Origin: Cognatundibacterium curvum
GTDB taxonomy: Bacteria; Pseudomonadota; Gammaproteobacteria; Burkholderiales; Burkholderiaceae_D
DNA: 64,000 nucleotides
Direction: 5' to 3'
Assembly: GCF_014284235.1 (NCBI RefSeq)
Contig: NZ_JACOGD010000006.1
Coordinates: 219,207 to 283,206 of the forward strand
The notes beneath the pieces were generated by a model. That model was not told the DNA's origin. It was given only the letters and a program-made list of their open reading frames with translations, and made no database searches. Every line of letters begins with the position of its first letter. Positions within the stretch are counted from its first letter, which is position 1. The position numbers and the translations under genes are program-made. This document shows positions 9,101 to 18,977 of this stretch, piece after piece.

Positions 9101-10597
9101 ATGAACACTGTACAACATGAATTCCCTGGCCTGAGCAGCATTGATCAGGGGCAGTGCTACCAGGCGGTATTGGCTAAGGACAGCCGTTTTGACGGCGTGT
9201 TTTTTACCGGTGTCACCAGTACCGGGATTTACTGTCGCCCCATCTGCAGTGTGAAACCACCCAAGGCCAGCTCCTGCCAGTTTTATCACAGCGCCGCTGC
9301 GGCCGAGGCCGCTGGTTTCCGACCTTGCCTGCGCTGTCGGCCTGAACTGGCCCCGTATGCGATACAGCAGAATCTGGCGTATGCGATCTGGCAAAAAATT
9401 GCCGATGGCGCGCTCAATGATCAGACGCTGGACGCATTTGCGGCAGAGGTGGGTTTGTCCTCGCGCCAGATCCGCCGTTTGTTATTACAGCAGTTTGGCG
9501 TAACGCCGGTCGAGCTGGCCCAGACCCAGCGTCTGCTGTTTGCCAAAAAGCTGTTACAGGAGACCCAGCTGCCTATGGCAGAAATCGCCTATGCGGCAGG
9601 CTTTGGCAGTGTCAGACGCTTCAATGCCTTATTCTCGGAACGCTATCAACTCGCACCCGGCGCGATCCGGCGCAGCCATTTACCGCCACAGGCCGCGATT
9701 ACGCTCAGGCTGGCTTACCGTCCACCCTATGCCTGGCCGGCCATGATACGTTATCTGGCGGGCCGCGCCATGCCCGGGCTGGAAGCGGTGCAGACTGTAG
9801 GTGATCAGCAAGTCTATGTGCGCAGCATCAGGCTGGATGGCCATAGCGGGTGGCTGAAAGTCAGCTGCCAGCCGCACAAAGCGCAGCTGCAGCTGGAAAT
9901 TGCACCGGCGCTGAGTCCGGTATTGCTGACCCTGATCAGCCGCGTTCGCGAACAATTTGATCTCGATGCGAGTCCACTCAGTATTCAGGCCCATCTTGAG
10001 GCTGATCTTGCGCTGAAACCGGTATTACAGGCCGTTCCGGGATTACGGGTGCCGGGTTGTTTTGATGCGTTTGAACTGGCCCTAAGGGCCGTATTGGGGC
10101 AACAAGTCAGCGTGGCTGGAGCCACCACTATTTCCGGTCGGTTGGTACGCGCTTTGGGAGAGCCGGCAGACACGCCATTCAGCGCGGTGACGCATCATTT
10201 CCCTACCCCGCAGCGCGTGCTGCAAGCCAGTGTTTCCGAGCTGGCCAGCCTGGGTATGCCCGCTAAACGCGCCGCGACTTTGCAAGAAATCGCAGGCTTT
10301 GCGCTGGCGCAAGGGCTGCACAAAAAACCAGCAGACAGTCTGGCTGGATTCGTCGCTGCGATCACCGCTTTACCCGGCATCGGTGCCTGGACTGCGCACT
10401 ATATCGCGATGCGTGCCATGCGTTTTCCGGATGCGTTTCCGGCCGGGGATCTGGGCTTGCAAAAAGCCGCTGCCCGCCTCGCCGGTCAGCCGGATGGGCG
10501 TTACACCGAAGCGCAATTGCTGCAGCAAGCCGCAGCCTGGTCACCCTGGCGTGCTTATGGAGCGCTGTTACTGTGGCATTCCTTGTCGCAGACTTAG
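9101..10597 (+). CDS. alkA: Ada-AlkA fusion: DNA-3-methyladenine glycosylase with Ada zinc domain and AraC-type HTH
   Basis: A 498-residue fusion for alkylation repair. Residues about 20-90 form the Ada N-terminal zinc domain (four Cys in STGIYCRPICS and RPCLRCRPE), which in Ada accepts methyl groups from phosphotriesters. Residues 95-190 are an AraC-type helix-turn-helix. The C-terminal half is AlkA: an AlkA N domain and a HhH-GPD glycosylase with PGIGAWTAHY and the presumed catalytic Asp in PAGDLGL. The protein could thus both sense methylation damage as a regulator and excise 3-methyladenine. The ogt gene follows after 42 bases on the same strand, so the two probably form a repair operon. 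Confidence 0.92.
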   Translation: MNTVQHEFPGLSSIDQGQCYQAVLAKDSRFDGVFFTGVTSTGIYCRPICSVKPPKASSCQFYHSAAAAEAAGFRPCLRCRPELAPYAIQQNLAYAIWQKIADGALNDQTLDAFAAEVGLSSRQIRRLLLQQFGVTPVELAQTQRLLFAKKLLQETQLPMAEIAYAAGFGSVRRFNALFSERYQLAPGAIRRSHLPPQAAITLRLAYRPPYAWPAMIRYLAGRAMPGLEAVQTVGDQQVYVRSIRLDGHSGWLKVSCQPHKAQLQLEIAPALSPVLLTLISRVREQFDLDASPLSIQAHLEADLALKPVLQAVPGLRVPGCFDAFELALRAVLGQQVSVAGATTISGRLVRALGEPADTPFSAVTHHFPTPQRVLQASVSELASLGMPAKRAATLQEIAGFALAQGLHKKPADSLAGFVAAITALPGIGAWTAHYIAMRAMRFPDAFPAGDLGLQKAAARLAGQPDGRYTEAQLLQQAAAWSPWRAYGALLLWHSLSQT

Positions 10598-10639
10598 CAT
10601 TTGTCCCTATTTTTCCAATACAGAACGGAGTCACAGCGC

Positions 10640-11155
10640 ATGCACTATTTGTACACCGACAGCCCAACCGGCACGCTGTTACTGGCGGCCAGCGCGCAAG
10701 GCCTGAGTGGCGTGTATTTTCCTGAGCACCGGCACTTCAAAGGCATCGCAGGATGGCAAGCAGCGCCTGAGCATCCGCTATTGCTGGCAGCGGCAGAGCA
10801 GCTCGCTGGATATTTTTCAGGCCAGCGTCAGCACTTCGATCTGCCTTTGGATTTGAGTGCAGGTACCGTATTTCAACAGGCAGTCTGGCGTCAGTTAGCC
10901 CGGATTCCGTATGGTCAGACCCTGAGTTATGGCCAGCTGGCGCAGCAATTGGGGAATCCCGCTGCGGTGCGCGCGGTAGGGGCGGCGAATGGCAAAAATC
11001 CCTTGTCCATCATCCTGCCCTGCCATCGCGTGATCGCTGGCAATGGCGCCTTGACCGGATATGCCGGTGGCTTAAAAAATAAGCAGTATTTGCTGAATTT
11101 TGAGGCAAATATGCGACAGCTTAAACCCAGTGTTTTTGGTGGTTTTCAAGCCTGA
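10640..11155 (+). CDS. ogt: Methylated-DNA-protein-cysteine methyltransferase
   Basis: A 171-residue suicide repair enzyme that removes O6-alkyl groups from guanine. The active-site motif PCHRVI carries Cys128. The DNA-binding helix region (SYGQLAQQLGNPAAVRAVGAANGKNP) is intact. ATG 10640 has a GGAG ribosome site nine bases upstream, whereas an upstream in-frame TTG at 10601 does not, so the shorter start was chosen. It has no Ada regulatory domain; that function seems carried by the upstream Ada-AlkA fusion. Length is normal for Ogt. Confidence 0.93.
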   Translation: MHYLYTDSPTGTLLLAASAQGLSGVYFPEHRHFKGIAGWQAAPEHPLLLAAAEQLAGYFSGQRQHFDLPLDLSAGTVFQQAVWRQLARIPYGQTLSYGQLAQQLGNPAAVRAVGAANGKNPLSIILPCHRVIAGNGALTGYAGGLKNKQYLLNFEANMRQLKPSVFGGFQA

Positions 11156-11244
11156 AATGGCTGGAAACCCGCATGAAAATTAGATGTTGTTATTGTGGAA
11201 AATAATATCATTTAACTCATTTTGGTGCGATGCACAAAAAATGC

Positions 11245-11272
11245 TTGACCTGTGAAACAGCAGGTGTAGAAT
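11245..11272 (+). promoter_or_regulatory. Sigma-70-type promoter of the phasin gene
   Basis: TTGACC at 11245-11250 and TAGAAT at 11267-11272 are separated by 16 bases and lie about 80 bases before the phasin start. This fits a strong housekeeping promoter for an abundant granule protein. Confidence 0.6.
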
Positions 11273-11352
11273 TGCAGTTGTTGCGGTGCACCATTCAATT
11301 TGATTTTCATGGACGGCGCTGCCAATTTTGATATCCTTTCCTGGAGAAAACC

Positions 11353-11913
11353 ATGACAACTACACCTGAACAATTCATCGCTGCAACTAAAGCTAACCTC
11401 GAAGCGCAATTCGCGTCTTTGACTGCATTGAACAAAAAAGCTTTCGAAGGTCTGGAGCAATTAGTCGCATTGAACGTCAATGCAGCGAAAGCCAGCCTGG
11501 AAGAAGGCACAGCGACAGCAAAACAACTGATCTCTGCCAAAGATCCACAAGAATTTTTCACACTGAGCAGCGCGCAAGTACAGCCATCCGCAGAAAAAGC
11601 ACTGGCTTACGGTCGTCACCTGGCCAGCATCACTACAGCAACTCAGCAAGAATTCACTAAGGCAGTGGAAGCGCACATCGCTGAAACTAACACTAAAGTG
11701 ATCACACTGATCGATGAAGTGACTAAGAATGCACCAGCTGGCTCCGAGCAAGCTGTGACAGCCCTGAAATCTGTGGTCGGTAACATCAATGCAGGCTACG
11801 AGCAGTTGACTAAAACAACCAAGCATGCTGTACAGACTTTGGAAGAAAATCTGAACAAAGCAACGCAGCAATTTACACAAGCTGCAGAAAAAGCAACCGC
11901 TAAGAAGAAGTAA
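11353..11913 (+). CDS. phaP: Phasin (PHB granule-associated protein)
   Basis: A 186-residue, almost wholly helical amphipathic protein with the phasin 2 domain: it starts MTTTPEQFIAATKANLEAQ and has the characteristic FEGLEQLVALNVNAAKASL stretch. Phasins coat polyhydroxybutyrate granules and control their number and size. A GGAG ribosome site precedes ATG 11353, a good promoter lies upstream and a strong terminator follows, so it is a single-gene unit. The acetyl-CoA acetyltransferase gene downstream supplies the first PHB step, which fits a PHB-storing host. The Lys-rich tail is usual for the family. Confidence 0.94.
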   Translation: MTTTPEQFIAATKANLEAQFASLTALNKKAFEGLEQLVALNVNAAKASLEEGTATAKQLISAKDPQEFFTLSSAQVQPSAEKALAYGRHLASITTATQQEFTKAVEAHIAETNTKVITLIDEVTKNAPAGSEQAVTALKSVVGNINAGYEQLTKTTKHAVQTLEENLNKATQQFTQAAEKATAKKK

Positions 11914-11940
11914 TTATTCTTTGCTGGTTTGTTTCAAAAA

Positions 11941-11968
11941 GCTCCCGTCTCCCCCGGGAGCTTTTTTT
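11941..11968 (+). terminator. Intrinsic terminator of phaP
   Basis: The stem GCTCCCG/CGGGAGC with a seven-base loop (11941-11961) is followed directly by seven T residues. Confidence 0.88.
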
Positions 11969-12134
11969 ACGCCTGTCGAATGCACACGCCGCTGTGACAA
12001 ATATCCGCTGATAGGTGTAAGCTAGCAAATAGTTCTTTTTGCAATGCAAAAAATCAGGTACTCAAGCCGCATTCTGAGCCTGACCAGGTGTGATCCTTAC
12101 ATCATTTCTTTCTTCCCATTGATAGGAGATCTTT

Positions 12135-13313
12135 ATGCAAGACGTCGTTATTGTGGCTGCTGGCCGTACCGCTGTTGGTAAGTTTGGCGGTACGCTGGCA
12201 AAAATTCCTGCTGCCGAACTTGGTGCTATCGTGATCAAAGGCTTGCTGGCGAAAACTGGTCTGAACGGCGCGCTGGTCAATGAAGTTTTACTAGGCCAGG
12301 TACTGACGGCAGGCGTAGGTCAGAATGCAGCACGTCAGGCCGTGATCAAAGCGGGTTTGCCGGATGCGGTGCCAGCCATGACGATCAACAAAGTTTGTGG
12401 CAGTGGTCTGAAAGCCACTCACCTGGCGGCGCAGGCGATTAAAGCTGGTGATGCCGACATCATCATCGCTGGCGGCCAGGAAAACATGAGTGCTTCGCCG
12501 CATGTGCTGGCCGGTTCGCGCGATGGTTTCCGTATGGGTGATGCCAAGCTGGTCGATACCATGATCGTTGATGGTTTGTGGGATGTCTACAATCAGTACC
12601 ACATGGGTGTGACTGCAGAAAACGTGGCGAAGAAATATGAAATCAGCCGCGAAGAACAGGATCAGTTCGCGCTGGCTTCACAAAACAAGGCAGAAGCCGC
12701 GCAAAAGGCGGGCAAATTCGTCGACGAAATCATCCCGGTTGAAATCGTGAGCAAAAAAGGCACGGTGGTGTTCGATACCGATGAATTCATCAAACACGGT
12801 ACCACAATCGAATCTTTATCGGCACTGCGTCCAGCCTTCGATAAAAACGGCAGTGTCACAGCCGGTAATGCATCGGGTCTGAATGATGGTGCGGCTGCAG
12901 TGATCATGATGTCGGCCAGCAAAGCTGCAGAACTGGGCTTGCCGGTACTGGCACGTATCAAAGCCTATTCATCCGCCGGTATTGATCCGACTATCATGGG
13001 CATGGGCCCGGTACCAGCGGCCAAACTGTGTCTGCAAAAAGCTGGCTGGACGCATGAAGAAGTCGACCTGATGGAAATCAATGAAGCCTTTGCGGCGCAG
13101 GCGATTGGTGTGAATAAGGAAATGGGCTGGGACACCAGCAAGATCAATGTGAACGGCGGCGCAATCGCGATCGGCCATCCTATCGGCGCTTCCGGTTGCC
13201 GTATCCTGGTCAGCCTGATCCACGAAATGATACGCCGTGATGCCAAGAAGGGTCTGGCCAGCCTGTGTATCGGTGGTGGTATGGGTGTGGCACTCGCGAT
13301 CGAGCGTGACTGA
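12135..13313 (+). CDS. phaA: Acetyl-CoA C-acetyltransferase (thiolase)
   Basis: A 392-residue thiolase II that condenses two acetyl-CoA to acetoacetyl-CoA. The acyl-accepting Cys lies in [10 protein letters not shown], the catalytic His in [11 protein letters not shown] and the second Cys in [10 protein letters not shown]. Length is normal. The ribosome site AGGAGA stands eight bases before the ATG. Its place after a phasin gene suggests a role in PHB synthesis, although AtoB-like roles in fatty-acid or ketone-body metabolism use the same fold; the symbol is therefore tentative. It is followed by its own terminator. Confidence 0.9.
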   Translation: MQDVVIVAAGRTAVGKFGGTLAKIPAAELGAIVIKGLLAKTGLNGALVNEVLLGQVLTAGVGQNAARQAVIKAGLPDAVPAMTINKVCGSGLKATHLAAQAIKAGDADIIIAGGQENMSASPHVLAGSRDGFRMGDAKLVDTMIVDGLWDVYNQYHMGVTAENVAKKYEISREEQDQFALASQNKAEAAQKAGKFVDEIIPVEIVSKKGTVVFDTDEFIKHGTTIESLSALRPAFDKNGSVTAGNASGLNDGAAAVIMMSASKAAELGLPVLARIKAYSSAGIDPTIMGMGPVPAAKLCLQKAGWTHEEVDLMEINEAFAAQAIGVNKEMGWDTSKINVNGGAIAIGHPIGASGCRILVSLIHEMIRRDAKKGLASLCIGGGMGVALAIERD

Positions 13314-13342
13314 TACGCTGTCATCTGTCTGTACATAAAAAA

Positions 13343-13370
13343 ACCGCTGTATGTTACAGCGGTTTTTTTT
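13343..13370 (+). terminator. Intrinsic terminator after the thiolase gene
   Basis: ACCGCTGT/ACAGCGGT (13343-13363) with a five-base loop, an A-run before it and eight T after it. It may act in both directions, serving the convergent transporter gene too. Confidence 0.88.
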
Positions 13371-13409
13371 CACCAGGGCTGATGGCCGGCCTGGCCATCA
13401 GCCTGTGTA

Positions 13410-14999
13410 TTAATGAATGCCGTGCATTTTCTTCGCCATCCATTTATTCAGCAGCATCAGCACGATACCTGCAGCAATCGGGATGATCGTGAAGATCAGG
13501 AAGAAGGTCGACATCGAATAGGTATTCGAGATTTCATCGATGTAGCTACCAGTAGAGCCGGCTATCTTATTCGCGATCGCAGTGTTGAGGAACCAGATAC
13601 CGAACATCAGACCCAGCAGACGTTGTGGTGCCAGCTTACTGATGTAGGACAGGCCAACCGGCGAAATGCATAATTCACCCATAGTATGGAAGAAGTAAGC
13701 AGCGATCAGGAAAATCATGCTGACCGACGCGGTCTTCGCGCCAACCGGAATGCTGGATGCACCATAGGACAAAGCAGCAAAGCCCAGGCCCAGCAAAATC
13801 AGGCCAGTACCGAATTTAATCGGACCGCTAGGATTCCAGTGTTTTTCCCACATCTTAGTGAACATCGGTGCCAGTATCACCAGGAAGAAAGAGTTCAACA
13901 CACCGAACCAGGTGGCAGGGATATTCGATTTATCCATAGAGAACTCACGGCCCAGCATCCAGATCACCAGTGCCCAGATCGCGCTGATACAGATTACCAG
14001 CAGGATGTTAGACCACAGATAGCGTTTTGCCGTGCCAGCGAATAATTTGATCAGCAACCAGCTCAGGATCGCGGTTGGGATCACCGTCATCAGACTGTTG
14101 ACGATCTTGAAGATCATGCCACTGGTGCCAACCAGTTCACGGTCGGTATAGTCAGCCGCAAAAATCGTCATGGAACCACCAGCCTGCTCAAACGCAAACC
14201 AGAAGAAAATCGTGAAGAAAGAGAACACGCAGATCGCTTTGATGCGGTCAACCACCACATGGGTAGGCGGCTCTTCCTGAGGCACGACTTCTTTTTCAGC
14301 TTTCTGTGCTTTAGACAGACCGATATCGCCAAAGATGCCCTGACCCAGATAGAACTGTATCGCACCCAATATCATGAAGGCGCCAGCCAGACCGAAGCCG
14401 TATGACCAGGAGATTTTTTCACCGATATAACCGCACAGGGAAATACCAAAGAATGCACCGGCATTCACACCCATGTAAAACAGGGTATAACCACCATCAC
14501 GGCCGCTTTCATTGTCCTTGTTATAGAGCTGACCAACAATCGCGGAAATATTCGGTTTAAACAAACCGGTACCAGCCACCACCAGCGATAAGCCCAGATA
14601 GAACATAGTCGGCGTATCAAATAACAGCGAAGCATGACCTGCCGCGATGATAAAACCACCCAGTACTACGGCACGACGGCTGCCGAGGAATTTATCGGCG
14701 ATATAGCCACCCAGTATCGGTGTCAGGTAGACCAGACCGGTGTACCAGCCGTATAGCGCGGTCGCATCTGCGCGGGTCCAGCCCCAGCCGCCTTTTGCGG
14801 TTTCCGTGACCAGAAACAGCACCAGCAGCGCACGCATGCCGTAGTAAGAGAAACGTTCCCACATCTCTGTGAAAAACAGGACAAATAAGCTGTCGGGGTG
14901 CCCTAAGATGGTGTGCGCCCCAGGGTTTTGAATTGTGTTCAAACTGCTCTCCGGTTTTGGTTTTTTGTTAGACAAGTTCATCAGCAAAATTTTTTTCAT
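13410..14999 (-). CDS. POT/PTR-family proton-dependent oligopeptide transporter
   Basis: A 529-residue inner-membrane peptide symporter with about fourteen predicted helices. The family signature ExxERFSYYG appears as FTEMWERFSYYGMRALL in helix one, and the second PTR motif lies around FYMGVNAGAFFGI. Transporters of this type (DtpA relatives) import di- and tripeptides with protons. The gene sits among exported peptidase genes, which fits uptake of their products. The start at 14999 gives a 20-residue polar N-terminus; an internal Met at 14981 is possible because neither has a clear ribosome site. Confidence 0.92.
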   Translation of the reverse strand: MKKILLMNLSNKKPKPESSLNTIQNPGAHTILGHPDSLFVLFFTEMWERFSYYGMRALLVLFLVTETAKGGWGWTRADATALYGWYTGLVYLTPILGGYIADKFLGSRRAVVLGGFIIAAGHASLLFDTPTMFYLGLSLVVAGTGLFKPNISAIVGQLYNKDNESGRDGGYTLFYMGVNAGAFFGISLCGYIGEKISWSYGFGLAGAFMILGAIQFYLGQGIFGDIGLSKAQKAEKEVVPQEEPPTHVVVDRIKAICVFSFFTIFFWFAFEQAGGSMTIFAADYTDRELVGTSGMIFKIVNSLMTVIPTAILSWLLIKLFAGTAKRYLWSNILLVICISAIWALVIWMLGREFSMDKSNIPATWFGVLNSFFLVILAPMFTKMWEKHWNPSGPIKFGTGLILLGLGFAALSYGASSIPVGAKTASVSMIFLIAAYFFHTMGELCISPVGLSYISKLAPQRLLGLMFGIWFLNTAIANKIAGSTGSYIDEISNTYSMSTFFLIFTIIPIAAGIVLMLLNKWMAKKMHGIH

Positions 15000-15194
15000 T
15001 ACTGATATCAGAATGATGTGAATTGAGTCAATTCGGCGCGTAGCTTACCACGATGAAAAACTCATAAAGAAAGACATATGTTGCAACGCAGCAAAAACAG
15101 TGCCAACCCGGCCTGAAACAAGTTTGCAAGCAAGCTTGCATGGATGCAATGTAAGTATTTACTATCGATATATTTGTTTTATAGATTGGTGATT

Positions 15195-15234
15195 AAAAAA
15201 ACAGCCTGAAATCTCTGTTGACATTTCAGGCTGT
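15195..15234 (-). terminator. Intrinsic terminator of the dCache chemoreceptor gene
   Basis: The stem ACAGCCTGAAAT/ATTTCAGGCTGT (15201-15234) is followed on the minus strand by a T-run (A-run at 15195-15201 on the plus strand). It lies about 55 bases after the stop of the leftward chemoreceptor gene. Confidence 0.85.
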
Positions 15235-15290
15235 TTTCTGGCTGTTGCAAGTGTGCTGCAAAGTTTGTGGCGTGGATGCGAAAACCGCCC

Positions 15291-17300
15291 TTAACGCAGA
15301 ATTTTTTGCGCCGGATGCACAGTTTTTGTGTGGCCTGCCTCGGTTTTGAACACCGTCAGCGCTTGCCATAACTTATGCGCTTCGTCCTTGAGCGAATCTG
15401 CGGCTGCTGCGGATTCTTCCACTAACGCCGCATTTTGCTGGGTAGACTGGTCCATCAGATTTATTTCGCCGTTAATGCGCGCAATGCCAGCACTTTGCTC
15501 AGACGAGGCGGTGGAGATTTCACGCATGATGGAAGTCAGCCCCTCTACCGCCGTCAGCATGGTGCGCATGGTGGCTCCGGCCTGGTCGACCGCCTCGGTG
15601 CCGTGATCCACCTTGGTCATGGAGTTTTCAATCAGGGTCTTGATTTCGCGTGAAGCCTGCGCGCTGCGCTGTGCTAGGTTTCTGACCTCGGTCGCCACCA
15701 CGGCAAAGCCACGGCCCTGTTCACCGGCGCGGGCTGCTTCTACCGCTGCATTCAGTGCCAGAATATTGGTCTGGAATGCAATAGCCTCGATGGTGGTGAT
15801 GATGTCCGCCATTTTTTTGGATTCGGCCGCGATGTCGTTCATGCTGATGACCACTTTGTCGACCTCGGCACTGCCGCGTTGCGCGGTACCCGCTGCTTCC
15901 ACACTGAGCTGGCGGGCGCGTTCTGCATGAGCGGCATTGTTTTGTACGGTTTCGTGCATGTGCTCGACGCTGCTGGCCGTCTCTGCCAGCGATGCGGCCT
16001 GGCTTTCTGTGCGTTGGGACAAATCCAGATTGCCTTTGGCGATTTCACCCGAGGCATCCGACACAAATTCGCTGCTGACCCGGATCTCGGTCACGATGCC
16101 GCGCAATTGCTCTTGCATCTGATGCAGCGCGTACAGCATGCTGTGCTGATCGCCGCGTTGTAAGCTGACCTGGGTAGTCAGATCCCCTTCGGCCACCCGG
16201 CGTGCAATTTCAACTGCAGTGTCCGGCTCGCCACCGAGCGGGCGGATGATGAGCTTATTCACCACATACAGCAACATCGCCGACACCACGGCCACGCTGA
16301 TCAGGCCAATCAGGATGGACAGATTGCGCAGCTTTCTGACTTCGGCCAGGATTTTATCTTCCGGCACGCTGATCGCAAATGACCACGGCGTGTTGCTGGC
16401 ACCGATACGGACCGGCACGAAAATGCGTGTCATGCTGGTGTCCAGCGCCGCATCATACAGCGTGTCTTCCCAGGATTTACCTGCCTGCACGGCAGCGATC
16501 AGCCCGGACGGAGCAACTTTGCTGTCCATAGTCTTACCAAGCAGCGCAGGATTGGCATCGCCTATGTACACCGCCTTATTCGACAGCAGGCTGGCTTGTC
16601 CGGTTTCATAAGGACGGATTTTACTGATGCTGTCCTGGAAGCCCGCGACCGGCAAATCCACGGTCACGGCACCGGCCAGTTTGCCATTGCTCATTACAGG
16701 GACCGTCACGGTCGTCATGAACACATCTTTACCGGCGATCTTATACATATAGGGTTCGAGCAGCACTTCGGTGCCGGATTTTTTGGCCAGCAGATAGTAG
16801 TCACCCGCGCCTTCTTTCTCGTAATCGGTCAGGGCTTCCACCTGTATGCTGCCGCTGCCACGGTTCCAGTAAGGCAGATAACGGCCAGTCTGGTCATGGC
16901 CGGGCTTGCCGGCGAATTCAGCATCCTTGCCATCAAACGCATTCGGCTCCCAGATCGTGCCGACGCCGGTAAATTCAGGATTGGCCGCTAATACACTCTT
17001 GAGCAACTGATCGGCCGCCTCGCGGCTGGGATTGCCCGCCGCTTTCATGCTGCTGAGTCCGGCTGCCAGGTTTCTGGCTGCGTACAGCGCCACATTGATT
17101 TTTTCTGCCACCAGATTGGCATTCGAAATCGCGAGCTGGCGTGCATATGCAGCAGAAGCCTGCGATTGCATCTGGCTGGCCTGATAGCTAAGCAGGCTGA
17201 TGGTGACGGTAAAGCCGATAATGACCATGGCCAGCACGGCCAGTAGCATTCTTGCGCGTAAGCCGAGTGAACTGGCTGAAAATAAGTTTTGTTTTTTCAT
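15291..17300 (-). CDS. Methyl-accepting chemotaxis protein with dCache sensor domain
   Basis: A 669-residue chemoreceptor. It has an N-terminal membrane helix (about 15-37), a large periplasmic double-Cache region (about 45-330, with [15 protein letters not shown] and [10 protein letters not shown]), a second helix at 335-355, HAMP, and the signalling hairpin with [20 protein letters not shown]. Cache receptors often bind amino acids or organic acids. There is no C-terminal pentapeptide for CheR/CheB tethering, unlike the receptor at 660. It is a monocistronic unit with its own terminator. Confidence 0.93.
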   Translation of the reverse strand: MKKQNLFSASSLGLRARMLLAVLAMVIIGFTVTISLLSYQASQMQSQASAAYARQLAISNANLVAEKINVALYAARNLAAGLSSMKAAGNPSREAADQLLKSVLAANPEFTGVGTIWEPNAFDGKDAEFAGKPGHDQTGRYLPYWNRGSGSIQVEALTDYEKEGAGDYYLLAKKSGTEVLLEPYMYKIAGKDVFMTTVTVPVMSNGKLAGAVTVDLPVAGFQDSISKIRPYETGQASLLSNKAVYIGDANPALLGKTMDSKVAPSGLIAAVQAGKSWEDTLYDAALDTSMTRIFVPVRIGASNTPWSFAISVPEDKILAEVRKLRNLSILIGLISVAVVSAMLLYVVNKLIIRPLGGEPDTAVEIARRVAEGDLTTQVSLQRGDQHSMLYALHQMQEQLRGIVTEIRVSSEFVSDASGEIAKGNLDLSQRTESQAASLAETASSVEHMHETVQNNAAHAERARQLSVEAAGTAQRGSAEVDKVVISMNDIAAESKKMADIITTIEAIAFQTNILALNAAVEAARAGEQGRGFAVVATEVRNLAQRSAQASREIKTLIENSMTKVDHGTEAVDQAGATMRTMLTAVEGLTSIMREISTASSEQSAGIARINGEINLMDQSTQQNAALVEESAAAADSLKDEAHKLWQALTVFKTEAGHTKTVHPAQKILR

Positions 17301-17651
17301 ACTCTACAAGTCCTGGTTGCCCGATCTGGGTGCGTGTAGTGGCACCTGCGTGTTTTTTATATTTGAATGTTGGCAGCTTGCCAGAGATAAGCGGGGAATG
17401 GGGAGCTTAAAGGCAATTTTTGCTGATTGGTAACAATTTATTTAAGGAAATTTAAAACTCAGTGTGGTGTAGCAGGCACAAATTCTTATCCAAACGGAAC
17501 CCTTTTCCCTGTACGTGCTCTAACAGGCCCTGGGCCACATACTCAGACCTTGCAAAAACTGTGCAAAAGTAATGCTAAAAAATTGCACAACTCCACCCTT
17601 ACCGGTCCTGACAATGCACAGGCTGAGTTTTTTTTAAAATTTTGGAGACAT
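17301..17651. other. Intergenic region between divergent chemoreceptor and M16 peptidase genes
   Basis: There is no gene here that I can support. An in-frame extension of the peptidase from 17427 reads into this region, but its residues show no signal peptide or homology pattern. A GGAG ribosome site lies directly before the ATG at 17652. Promoters for both flanking genes must lie here; I see no clear consensus. Confidence 0.45.
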
Positions 17652-18974
17652 ATGATGAAGTGGAAAAACCTCGCCCTGGCGGCCAGTCTGCTATGCGGCC
17701 TGGTCAGCCATAGTCAGGCGCTGACAGCAGATCAGGTGAAAAGCTTTACTTTACCGAATGGCATGAAATTCCTGGTACTGGAAAGCCATACGATACCGAA
17801 TGCGAATATGTACACCTACTGGAAAGTCGGTTCTCGCAATGAGGTGCCCGGCATTACCGGTTTATCCCACTTTTTTGAACACATGATGTTCAATGGCTCG
17901 AAAAAATTCGGCCCTAAGCAATTCGACCGCACCATGGAAGCTGCGGGCGGTGCTAACAATGCGTATACCAATAACGATCTGACGGTGTACCAGGACTGGT
18001 TTCCGGCGACCGCGTTGCCAGTGATTTTTGATTTGGAAAGCGACCGTATCGCGAATTTGTCCATCGATCCGAAAATGGTAGAAAGCGAGCGCGGCGTGGT
18101 GCTGTCGGAACGCAGCACCGGTCTGGAAAACTCGAATCTGCGTTCGCTCTGGGGCGCGGTATATGCGACGGCTTTCCATGCGCATCCCTATGCGATACCG
18201 ACCATAGGCCATGAATCCGATATCAAGGCCTGGACCCAGACCGATCTGGAAAACTACTTCAAAACCTATTACTCACCGAATAATGCGGTTGCCGTGATCG
18301 TCGGTGCAGTCAAGGCCGATGAAGTCAAACGTCTGGCCGAACAGTATTTTGCCAAAGCACCGCAACGCGCCTTGCCACCGGTGGTACGCACCGTGGAGCC
18401 TGAGCAAAAAGGCGAGCGCCGGGTGTTTGTACGCAAGGAATCCGCGACCACGCCGAATCTGATGGTGTCGTACAAAGTACCGCCTGCCAATAATCCCGAT
18501 TACTACGCCTTGCAAGTGCTGAACAGCATACTGACCGAGGGCAAAACCTCACGTTTGTATCAGGCGCTGGTCGATAAGCGGCTCGCGACTCAGGTCGGTG
18601 CCGATTACGGTAAGGCTTTTGATCCTGGTTTGTTTAACTTCTTTGCGGTCGCCGCCAATCAGGTGCCAGCCGCCAAAGTAGAAGCCGCCCTGCTGGCAGA
18701 AATCGACAAACTGATACGTGAAGGCGTGAGCGAAGAAGAAGTGCAGAAGGTGAAAAACCAGAAGCTGCTGAATTTTTACCGTGCGCAGGAAACCATCAAC
18801 GGCAAAGCGGCCCAGATCGGTGACTATGAAGTGTATTTCGGTGACTATAAAAAACTGTTCGATGCGCCTGAGGCCTATCGTCGCCTGCGCGCAGCGGATA
18901 TACAAAGAGTCGCTGCCACTTATTTTAAAAAATCTCAACGCACCGTTGGTGTGCTGGCCGCCAGCGAGGAGTAA
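17652..18974 (+). CDS. M16-family zinc peptidase, catalytic subunit, exported
   Basis: This product is 440 residues from ATG 17652, with a signal peptide ending near SQALTA. The inverted zinc motif HxxEH is present as His73-Phe-Phe-Glu-His77, with the downstream Glu in the ESERGV segment. Together these make it the catalytic half of a pitrilysin/processing-peptidase-type pair acting in the periplasm. The second M16 gene begins 3 bases after its stop. GGAG at 17644-17647 supports the start at 17652 or 17655. Homologous bacterial pairs degrade peptides or process exported proteins; the substrate is unknown here. Confidence 0.92.
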   Translation: MMKWKNLALAASLLCGLVSHSQALTADQVKSFTLPNGMKFLVLESHTIPNANMYTYWKVGSRNEVPGITGLSHFFEHMMFNGSKKFGPKQFDRTMEAAGGANNAYTNNDLTVYQDWFPATALPVIFDLESDRIANLSIDPKMVESERGVVLSERSTGLENSNLRSLWGAVYATAFHAHPYAIPTIGHESDIKAWTQTDLENYFKTYYSPNNAVAVIVGAVKADEVKRLAEQYFAKAPQRALPPVVRTVEPEQKGERRVFVRKESATTPNLMVSYKVPPANNPDYYALQVLNSILTEGKTSRLYQALVDKRLATQVGADYGKAFDPGLFNFFAVAANQVPAAKVEAALLAEIDKLIREGVSEEEVQKVKNQKLLNFYRAQETINGKAAQIGDYEVYFGDYKKLFDAPEAYRRLRAADIQRVAATYFKKSQRTVGVLAASEE

Positions 18975-18977
18975 GCC

